Assembly (NCBI RefSeq): GCF_002741035.1
Contig: NZ_CP016808.1
Coordinates: forward strand, 868,001-932,000
Source of the DNA: Paenibacillus sp. BIHB 4019
Lineage (GTDB): Bacteria > Bacillota > Bacilli > Paenibacillales > Paenibacillaceae
DNA: 64,000 bases
Reading direction: 5' to 3'
Positions 54,374 to 61,633 of the stretch are shown here, one piece after another; position 1 is the first letter of the stretch, and the number at the start of each line of letters is the position of its first letter. Below the pieces are notes generated by a model, which saw only the letters and a list, made by a program, of their open reading frames with translations, was not told where the DNA came from and did not search any database. The translations under genes were made by a program, and so were the position numbers.

Positions 54374-56217
54374 GCCGCTTCCCCCCAATGGGCCAATAAA
54401 AAGGCTTTAAAGCTTTCGGCATCATCATGATCCATATTTTTGAGCATTTCTTCCGCTTTACGCGCCGTTATTCTGTCCTTCACCACGTACTTATCATTTT
54501 CCCAAACAATAACATCTCTATATTGATAGGATTGCCGATCTGTAACGCGGCCGAAATATTCGGTCATCGTATCCATAAAAGCATCCAGCTTGTCGGTTAC
54601 ATTTTCAGCCTCTTTATACGTTTTAGGATATTCGTATTGCGTATCAACAGGAATGATTTCCGTAACACGCTCCACGAACCGCTTCCCCGAACGAAGAACC
54701 AAATGAACATTAAAGCCCAATGCCTCAACAACCTGGCTTTCAGCGATTTTTTCATTGGAAAATGCGCCTGAAGCAATTAAGCTGTTACGAAGCGCATTTA
54801 TCAAGTTCGCTAATGTTTTGCCATGATGCGTGAACAAGGTATACTCGGAAGCAACCTGTGCTGCCTGGATGACATAACTAACGACAGAATGGGTAGCCGC
54901 CTCACCGACAATGTTAACCGCACCATCCGTCTTCTTCTGAACATCCAGCCCATCTTGTCCACTAACGGTTGGCGTTTCTCTAAAGGACAAAATATTTTTG
55001 TGGGGATACATTTTCCGTGCCCAAATTTCAAACGACGTCTCCTGAATCCGGATGTTTTTAGCATAAATATACTTGATTAAAGCTTTAAGCAGTGTTGTTT
55101 TACCAGACCCCTGCCTGCCGGTTATAGCCGTAACCTGATGCCCCAAAATAAGATAAATGAGCATATTTATAACTAGCTCGGATCCTTCATCCTTAATCTG
55201 TTCTTCTAAATCAACAAGCGAATCATTGAATTTACGAACAAAAAAGGCCCAGCTTTCCGCCATTTTCGGTCTGACGACAACGACCCGGCTGCCATCTGCC
55301 ATATCGTTGATAATGTAGCCTCGTGCCTCATTGAGCTGTCCCGGATTGCCAAATCCATAAATATTTTGACAAACACGCTTCAATTCTTGCTCGGAGCCGA
55401 AGCTCAAAAACTCCAGCTGCAGGGATTTCCCCCGATAAAAAATCCATATTGCATCGTAAGAGCGAGCAATAAATCTTTGCTGATTTACATAATGATTAAT
55501 ATCAATATTTTGCACGACATCTGGAGGCATGCCGCTTGTCCCGCCATTGATTCCGTCTATATTCTGATCACGAAGTTCATCAATGGCACCCAGGCCTTTA
55601 TAAATTTGATAGGCTCTTTGTACAATAATGTCGACTTTATCTTGAAAAGTAAGCCTCGGTTTTTCCGCGAAATAAATGCTGCGAATTTGTTCCTCTGTTA
55701 TGCGATAGCCTTTGGAGCCATCCTCCAGCTTCACAAGCTGGTCCAGATTATATTTATCGATGATTTTATTAAAAGCTTCTTGGCGATGATCTTTCTGAAA
55801 AACATGCAATAAAATTTCAAAGCAATCCTGAGTGCTAAGCTTATCCATATAATCAAATCTAATGACGGTATTTACATTCGTCTCATTTAAACCATACGTA
55901 TTCAATAGCAGGTCGCGCATATAAAGCTTCACAAATTTTTTGGCTGACAGGTCTCCATGCATGCAGGAACGCAGCGCCTTCTGCAACTCCCTCCTGCGCG
56001 CCTTCCTGCGGTTGTATTCTTCCACCCCTGGACTGCCTTCATATAATGAAGAAGCGATAATTTCTTCAAATGCTTTCCTAATGAACACAACAATTTCATT
56101 CATGTCATATTTCAAATAGTTAGCTGACTCTTCCTTTGAATTCCGCTTAGTCATCCAGAAATATACAAACACGATAATGGCGATAATGACAATGACAATC
56201 AAAATAAAATTAATCAT
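54370..56217 (-). CDS. cpaF: CpaF/TadA-like secretion ATPase with membrane anchor
   Basis: 615 residues. The first 22 residues form a membrane helix (INFILIVIVIIAIIVFVYFW), which normal CpaF proteins lack. A divergent middle region follows, then the VirB11/GspE-type ATPase: Walker A GRQGSGKTTLL at about 367-377, Walker B-like NIVGEAATHS and His box LFTHHGKT. It powers filament extension or substrate export. ATG 56215-56217 was chosen because GGAGG lies 8 nt before it. It overlaps the CpaE-like gene by 8 bp. Confidence 0.82.
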   Translation of the reverse strand: MINFILIVIVIIAIIVFVYFWMTKRNSKEESANYLKYDMNEIVVFIRKAFEEIIASSLYEGSPGVEEYNRRKARRRELQKALRSCMHGDLSAKKFVKLYMRDLLLNTYGLNETNVNTVIRFDYMDKLSTQDCFEILLHVFQKDHRQEAFNKIIDKYNLDQLVKLEDGSKGYRITEEQIRSIYFAEKPRLTFQDKVDIIVQRAYQIYKGLGAIDELRDQNIDGINGGTSGMPPDVVQNIDINHYVNQQRFIARSYDAIWIFYRGKSLQLEFLSFGSEQELKRVCQNIYGFGNPGQLNEARGYIINDMADGSRVVVVRPKMAESWAFFVRKFNDSLVDLEEQIKDEGSELVINMLIYLILGHQVTAITGRQGSGKTTLLKALIKYIYAKNIRIQETSFEIWARKMYPHKNILSFRETPTVSGQDGLDVQKKTDGAVNIVGEAATHSVVSYVIQAAQVASEYTLFTHHGKTLANLINALRNSLIASGAFSNEKIAESQVVEALGFNVHLVLRSGKRFVERVTEIIPVDTQYEYPKTYKEAENVTDKLDAFMDTMTEYFGRVTDRQSYQYRDVIVWENDKYVVKDRITARKAEEMLKNMDHDDAESFKAFLLAHWGEAA

Positions 56218-57040
56218 TGCCGTCATCCTCCACAGTTGTATACATATTTAAAGCGCTAAGAATCTGCGTCCCAACATGACGTATAGAGCTTGTGAAATAA
56301 GCATCCTCATTAAACTCAAGAAACCTTTTTTTGGCTATCCTTGCTTTTAACAAATAATTAATAATATTTTGATCATTTTGCGCATCCATATAACGCACAT
56401 TATGGGGCACATAACCGATCTGTTTCTTGTTAATGCCATATTCCCTTGCTATGCGTTCTATTGTCATTTTAGAGTTCCGTTCGTACGAACCTATACAATA
56501 CACGACTGGTTTTTCGTTCAACACAGAGGGCCAATCCTCTTTTCCAAAAAAGGAGTCCAGCACTGAGCGATTTTGACTCAAGTTAATAACAATGAGGTCG
56601 GCATGCTGCATTACTAACGTTGACATTTCATTACGCGTGCCCGAAGAAACATCCATAAATAACAATTCATAAAACTGTTTATAGGTCTCAAAAATATGAG
56701 GAAGCACCTGCCGCAAGGAATCTTCATCTTGATTAGAGGGACCTGCGATCAAATCAAGCCTGTCCTTCAAAATGGACTCTGAATTGTCCCTGACACCTTC
56801 CGCCGTCAGCATCCCGCATTGTACGAGCCGCTCAATCGCTCCCATTCCAACAGCGGACAAGGAGGAGGTGCTCGTTTGCCTTAAATTGCTATACGCCTTC
56901 TCCAAGGTTGAACGCTCAAAGTGGGTATGTGTCATTAAAATTCTTAAATGATGATCAAGCGCTATAGTGGTAGCAGCAGCAATCATGTTAGAGGTTGTTC
57001 GAACCTGTCCATGGACAGGTCCCCAGAAAGCTACAAGCAT
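56210..57040 (-). CDS. CpaE-like MinD/ParA-fold protein, degenerate P-loop
   Basis: 276 residues. The MinD/ParA layout is visible: an N-terminal strand and loop WGPVHGQVRTTSN, Walker B-like FYELLFMDVSSGT, and a late IGSYERNSKMTIERIA. The loop lacks the KGG...GKT lysines, so ATP hydrolysis is doubtful. CpaE proteins localise Tad pili. The gene starts one base after the preceding stop. Confidence 0.7.
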   Translation of the reverse strand: MLVAFWGPVHGQVRTTSNMIAAATTIALDHHLRILMTHTHFERSTLEKAYSNLRQTSTSSLSAVGMGAIERLVQCGMLTAEGVRDNSESILKDRLDLIAGPSNQDEDSLRQVLPHIFETYKQFYELLFMDVSSGTRNEMSTLVMQHADLIVINLSQNRSVLDSFFGKEDWPSVLNEKPVVYCIGSYERNSKMTIERIAREYGINKKQIGYVPHNVRYMDAQNDQNIINYLLKARIAKKRFLEFNEDAYFTSSIRHVGTQILSALNMYTTVEDDGND

Positions 57041-57613
57041 TTATTTCCCCCACTTCCGTGCAAACTTCCAAAGCTTCTTCATGTCTTCTTTTGGAACATT
57101 ACAAAATTCAATTAAGAACTCACTAATAGCATCCGCAAAATCCGAGTCAACCTTCATCGTAATATGTCCGTCATGCACCCAATCAATCGTCCGCTTGGAG
57201 CTTGCAATATAACTAATAATGGACATAATCATCGGAAAGGACTTTTCAATAAATCTCACGTCCAAGACGCTATCTTCTTCTATAACGAGCAATGCGCTCG
57301 GAATCACTTGCTTACTTAAAAGCATCTCTACATGCTCGATTGACTTCCGTTCGTAAGTTGTGGCGAAGATAATCGTCGCATCCGAAACGCCTTCCGGGAT
57401 ATTTGCATGCCAATCATATAAAATAATATCCGCCTGTATCGGCTGTCCCGCCGTTCCAATCATCACTCCAGATACTTCGCCTTCAAAATAATCATAGTTT
57501 CTGGAGTTATCCGTCATGATTGCAACTTGCTTCTCCGTATGCAGCTTTAACATCACAGCTGCTGCTAGAATAAAGTCATGTTTAAGACAATCACCAGTCA
57601 CGACAACATTCAT
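57041..57613 (-). CDS. Unknown protein of the pilus cluster
   Basis: 190 residues, no family recognised. It begins NVVVTGDCLKHDFILAAAVM and continues with DIILYDWHANIPEGVSDATI, an alternating strand-helix pattern that resembles a short P-loop or receiver-like domain without motifs. GGAGG lies 12 nt upstream. It sits between the SAF/CpaB-like and CpaE-like genes, a position held by no standard Tad component. Confidence 0.6.
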   Translation of the reverse strand: MNVVVTGDCLKHDFILAAAVMLKLHTEKQVAIMTDNSRNYDYFEGEVSGVMIGTAGQPIQADIILYDWHANIPEGVSDATIIFATTYERKSIEHVEMLLSKQVIPSALLVIEEDSVLDVRFIEKSFPMIMSIISYIASSKRTIDWVHDGHITMKVDSDFADAISEFLIEFCNVPKEDMKKLWKFARKWGK

Positions 57614-57618
57614 TCTTT

Positions 57619-58686
57619 TTATTGTCCTCCTAATACTTCCGAGTCTATCTCTGTAGTTGTTTGATCATTAAGATTAGGCTTATCGACGTTCGGATTGATA
57701 GAACCTCCATTTTCAAATGATTGTTCCTGTCCAGTGCCCGTTTCGACTCTTTCGACAATGCCATTGACGGATTGGGAATCATCGGTTTGCACTTCAACTG
57801 CCCCTTCTTGAACAATTCGCGATGTTACACCGCTTCCGATTGGCGCGCTAGCCCCTATTCTAAATCGGTCGTCCGGTTTGATGAGCGCCAGTCTTTTCTC
57901 CAAATCAATACGTATGCTTTCGGTTAAATCCCATTTAGCTTGATCGACAATCATTGGATTGGTTCTAATTAACTGAATTACGTCAATATTCGGAATATAA
58001 GTAGCAATCGGTTTTGGTTGGAGCTCAGGCTCCACATATTGCTTCATATATAGCTCTGCATCATTGATATAGGCATCAACTAATGCAGCTTGCAGCAATA
58101 CCGCTTCTTCTTCCGTATCATTAAAGAATGCATATTGCTTGTTTAATTCGATTTCTTCCAATTTCTTTTTCGCTACAATGATATAATCCTCGCCGTTTGG
58201 AAACACAATTCGAATATCGACTACATCATGCTTCTTCGCTTTCAGAGGAAGCTTAATATACTGGGTCTCTTCTTTACGTTCTGAAGGGTCGAGTTCCGCT
58301 GCATCCCTAACCATTTCCGATGTTACAGCCGTCCCATATTCCGCATCTATTTTTAAATGCTTGCCTACAATATCCTCTTTCTTCACAATCAAATTACTTG
58401 GTGTAGCAAACCCAGGAAGAAAATCTTCTATAAAATCATCTTCTTCAATGACTTCGCCGGCATATTTCATAGTAGCTAGAATAAAAGCCTTATTTGAGGG
58501 ATCGCGATACCTGTCTAAAACTTCATTTTGCTCGGCAAGCTGTTGTTCATAAGCAAATCTTTCATCAATTAGCTTGGCATTGTAATAACGAGAGCTCATA
58601 AACCACACACCTGAAGTTAATAGAGCAGCTAGCCCTCCTGAAATGATGATATTTTTCATCATCTTCTTATTTCTACGTACAGCCAA
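57619..58686 (-). CDS. SAF-domain CpaB/RcpC-like protein
   Basis: 355 residues. A membrane helix (NIIISGGLAALLTSGVWFM) is followed by a coiled coil and a SAF-like domain (YAGEVIEEDDFIEDFL, DIVGKHLKIDAEYGTAVTSE) and an acidic, Asn/Asp/Gln-rich tail. CpaB/RcpC proteins are periplasmic or wall-zone Tad components. The start was set at TTG 58684-58686 with GGAGG 7 nt upstream. Confidence 0.72.
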   Translation of the reverse strand: MAVRRNKKMMKNIIISGGLAALLTSGVWFMSSRYYNAKLIDERFAYEQQLAEQNEVLDRYRDPSNKAFILATMKYAGEVIEEDDFIEDFLPGFATPSNLIVKKEDIVGKHLKIDAEYGTAVTSEMVRDAAELDPSERKEETQYIKLPLKAKKHDVVDIRIVFPNGEDYIIVAKKKLEEIELNKQYAFFNDTEEEAVLLQAALVDAYINDAELYMKQYVEPELQPKPIATYIPNIDVIQLIRTNPMIVDQAKWDLTESIRIDLEKRLALIKPDDRFRIGASAPIGSGVTSRIVQEGAVEVQTDDSQSVNGIVERVETGTGQEQSFENGGSINPNVDKPNLNDQTTTEIDSEVLGGQ

Positions 58687-58736
58687 TTTACAACCTCCAT
58701 CTATATAGTCTGACAACTATTTATGTATGTGATCAA

Positions 58737-59078
58737 TCACTTAGCCTTTACAGTAGTTGACGATTTGGCAGCATTTCTTGCAGCTGCTTCTTGCTCACGC
58801 TGCCTTGCTGCCTCACGTTCTTTAGCAAGCTCCTCTTGCTTCAATTGGTTAGAATATTGATTAAGGCTTGTCTGCACTTGCGATAGCTGCCGCTGAACTT
58901 CATTCATCGCTTTAATCCAGCTTTGACATTCTGCCGCGAATTGAGCTTGGCCCATTTCATTCCAATAGGAAGTCATGCCTTTAATGGATTGACTCATTTC
59001 ACTGCTGCATGCTTGAGCACTCCTTATTAGCTCCGTGCATTGGGTGCTATAGCCACTAACCTGTGAAGAAGTAACCAT
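58737..59078 (-). CDS. WXG100-like protein with charged tail
   Basis: 113 residues. The first 80 form a WXG100 helical hairpin (QCTELIRSAQACSSEMSQS; turn YWNEMGQAQF), and the last 30 are a highly charged, Ala/Glu/Arg-rich helix ending in a basic tail. GGGAGGG precedes the ATG. It lies between the MinD-like and SAF-domain genes, linking T7SS and pilus modules in one cluster. Confidence 0.75.
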   Translation of the reverse strand: MVTSSQVSGYSTQCTELIRSAQACSSEMSQSIKGMTSYWNEMGQAQFAAECQSWIKAMNEVQRQLSQVQTSLNQYSNQLKQEELAKEREAARQREQEAAARNAAKSSTTVKAK

Positions 59079-59131
59079 GGTTTACCCTCCCCCGTTATTT
59101 TATGAATACACTAATTAGGTAATCGAAGCCT

Positions 59132-60574
59132 TTACTGGCTTTCAGGAACTATCGCAATTCCCATAAACACTAAAAGTAAGGTAATAAAAATAACAGCCCC
59201 GATAATAATCCAATTAATAACCGGCTTACGAAATAGCTTTTTTTGACTACCAAGCAATTCGCTTGCCCATTCTACAGCTGTATCACTCGGGTATAGCGGA
59301 TCATCATGATCGGGAAGCAATGTCGCCTGGATATCTGCAAAATCCTTCTTTAGCTTTCGCAAAACATCCTGATGCCCTTTTTCTAAAAGCAATCTGCATC
59401 TTTTGCGTTCATGCGGTGTGAGCGTATTAAGCTTCTCCTTCAATAACTCATATTTCCACATCGCCCCATTACCGACCATAATAGGGATTTGAGAGTTCCA
59501 CCATAACTCTAGGGCGCTTATCCCTCTGCGTTCTTTATGAATATCCACCCACAAAATAATATGAGTAAAGCCACTAGTCATTAGCTCCGAAATATCCCAC
59601 ATGTATCCTCGTCTAAAAAAGGTCACACCCTCATACTCAAACATTTTCGAAGTAGAATCTTCCTTTTCGCCGTCGAAGGCCACTTCTTCCAAAGAACTGA
59701 TTTCCGGCCTATCATCCCCGCAAACTAGAGGCTTCCAGCCAAGCTTCACTAAGCCCGCAGCCATTAAAAATGCTGCCGCACCGACATCCTCTTCACCACC
59801 AACTCCACAAACCCCTATAATGAGAGGCAAGTGACTGCCTGTCATAATTCTTGCTGCCGCCGATACCGGAGCTGCGTCTATGTCATCATCTTGCTCAATT
59901 TCTTGCAGCGGCAAAGGGTTTTCTGTTCTTGGCCGTATAGTTGAGGGCGCGCTCCGCTGTTCATTTCTTATGCTCCCTGATGGAGAAGGAGGCGAAGGCG
60001 GATTCACTCTCCCTCCAGATGCCCCCGAAGGCTGCGGCCTTGTTAAGGATTGCAAAGAACCATTATCTGGAGGAGGAACAGCACCGCCTCCCGCGCCTTG
60101 ACCAGTCTGGTCTTGACTAGCTGAACGGATAAAGGGAATTCGCCATTTCTTTTTCCCTAGTATGTTGTAGTAATCTCTAGTCGTTTTCTTTTCTTTAATC
60201 CAGTTCAGAATATCATCGCTTTTAAATTCAATGGTAAATTGAAGATCATGTACCCCCATGTTGACCATTGCTCTTATAAATTCAACATCGGTTTGCAGCC
60301 CAGCTTCCAATTGAACAATAAGGCGAGTATATTTGAGACGTTTTCTTACAGCTTGAATTAAGGCTACAACCTCATTCGGATTAACAGGGCTTCTGAGCCC
60401 TGCCCCGCCTTGAATAATAATAGTGGCTGAGGAATCTACTTCCTTCGAGCGCAAACCCTCAATCAGCTTGCTCAAATTATCATGGCTACCCGAAATAACG
60501 AACCCTTCCATTTCTAGCGTTCGAGAGAGCAGTAAAGTGAGCTCGGGAGCGCAGACTAAATGTATCTTTTTAAT
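59132..60574 (-). CDS. Receiver-like/MinD-like protein with C-terminal membrane helix
   Basis: About 480 residues. An N-terminal receiver-like domain (KKIHLVCAPELTLLLSRTLE to about residue 140), a Pro/Gly/Ser linker (about 150-220), a MinD-like middle domain (LPLIIGVCGVGGEEDVGAAA, with no classic P-loop Lys) and a terminal helix (WIIIGAVIFITLLLVFMGIA). The start is proposed as ATT 60572-60574: AAGGAGG lies 7 nt upstream and the following codons restore the first strand and helix. The first ATG is at 60511, which would cut off that strand. It looks like CpaE with its receiver and ATPase parts on a membrane anchor. Confidence 0.65.
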   Translation of the reverse strand: MKKIHLVCAPELTLLLSRTLEMEGFVISGSHDNLSKLIEGLRSKEVDSSATIIIQGGAGLRSPVNPNEVVALIQAVRKRLKYTRLIVQLEAGLQTDVEFIRAMVNMGVHDLQFTIEFKSDDILNWIKEKKTTRDYYNILGKKKWRIPFIRSASQDQTGQGAGGGAVPPPDNGSLQSLTRPQPSGASGGRVNPPSPPSPSGSIRNEQRSAPSTIRPRTENPLPLQEIEQDDDIDAAPVSAAARIMTGSHLPLIIGVCGVGGEEDVGAAAFLMAAGLVKLGWKPLVCGDDRPEISSLEEVAFDGEKEDSTSKMFEYEGVTFFRRGYMWDISELMTSGFTHIILWVDIHKERRGISALELWWNSQIPIMVGNGAMWKYELLKEKLNTLTPHERKRCRLLLEKGHQDVLRKLKKDFADIQATLLPDHDDPLYPSDTAVEWASELLGSQKKLFRKPVINWIIIGAVIFITLLLVFMGIAIVPESQ

Positions 60575-60604
60575 AGGACACCCTCCTTACCTAAAAAAAT
60601 AAAT

Positions 60605-60859
60605 TCAAATTAAAATAATGCGAATTAACGATCCATCTCCAAAAATAACATTGGAAAGCATTTCGCCGTCCTCAAGGCTGTTCCATTCTTCTCCTGTAGC
60701 ACTGAATTCGCATTTAAATTGATGCTGTTCAGGCAATAAATAAGCCGTTTGCAACAGGACAAGCAATTGCTTTAGCGTTATGCCGAGCGAAATTTCTAAG
60801 TCTTGCACGGTTTCCGTTTGTCCCGAATTGATAATAAAAGTGATGATTGCACTTTGCAT
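60605..60859 (-). CDS. YukD/EsaB-like ubiquitin-fold protein
   Basis: 84 residues with the small beta-grasp pattern of YukD/EsaB: AIITFIINSGQTETVQDLEI, LGITLKQLLVLLQTAY, LEDGEMLSNVIFGDGSLI. EsaB/YukD is a core cytoplasmic partner of T7SSb. In Bacillus and Staphylococcus it precedes essB/essC, but here it lies downstream of EssC. The start is ATG 60857-60859. Confidence 0.75.
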   Translation of the reverse strand: MQSAIITFIINSGQTETVQDLEISLGITLKQLLVLLQTAYLLPEQHQFKCEFSATGEEWNSLEDGEMLSNVIFGDGSLIRIILI

Positions 60860-60894
60860 ACGTTTTACCACCTGCCGATTTCAACTTTAAACTG

Positions 60895-61587
60895 CTAGAA
60901 CCATGAATAAATTTCGTTAATTGCTGCGGGCAAACTCAATAATGAACGATCATAATTTTCATGTTCATCCCTCTCAATTTTCCACAGCTGCTTTCCCTCT
61001 TTTAAAATAGCAAACCAGCTTACAAGCTCGCTGTGTTCCCCAGACACCTCAAACAAGCAGAGTTTTGTTAAAAACGCCTCTTTTTCCATAGCTTCTACTA
61101 ACCACTCTTGCACTTCTTCAGAGCTCTTCGTTTCATTCTCAAGCACTTCTCCCTCATCCAGCGAGAAGCGCTCTGCTATTTCGACTTGTATCTCTTGCAA
61201 GCTATAAAATTTTCTAACGATATAACATTGTTGCTCCTCATCATAATGCATGCCGAACACAGAAGGCTGAGCTACAAAATAAAACACTTCCCGCTCGGTC
61301 CGCTTGCCAAGCTCAATAGATTGACTGTAATAATTTGCTGAGGAGGTCGCGAGCTCAATGAATTCATGCAAGGTAGCATTAACTTTAGCAACGCCATCAA
61401 AATCAATTTCCATTAGCTGCTTATTTTCCAAGGAGCGCTGCTGCGTATTCATAACTGAGCGAATTTCACTATCTGATTCGAATTCAAGCTTTAAACGAAC
61501 ACCAGGAATTCCCGTCCCTCCGATTAAGGAGGTTAAATAAACAAGCTCATACTCGCTTAATTGAAAAGTCTCTCTAATGATATCCAT
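60895..61587 (-). CDS. Unknown T7SS-linked protein, possible chaperone
   Basis: 230 residues, cytoplasmic. The start DIIRETFQLSEYELVYLTSL with IGGTGIPGVRLKLEF and the mixed alpha/beta outline recall the EspG/EsaE-type chaperones that bind WXG-family substrates. No conserved motif proves it. GGTGGAG lies before ATG 61587; it follows essC by 46 bp. Confidence 0.5.
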   Translation of the reverse strand: MDIIRETFQLSEYELVYLTSLIGGTGIPGVRLKLEFESDSEIRSVMNTQQRSLENKQLMEIDFDGVAKVNATLHEFIELATSSANYYSQSIELGKRTEREVFYFVAQPSVFGMHYDEEQQCYIVRKFYSLQEIQVEIAERFSLDEGEVLENETKSSEEVQEWLVEAMEKEAFLTKLCLFEVSGEHSELVSWFAILKEGKQLWKIERDEHENYDRSLLSLPAAINEIYSWF

Positions 61588-61633
61588 GATTCTCCACCTA
61601 TAAAATCTATTGGTCCTACTCCGCAGTACTGCT

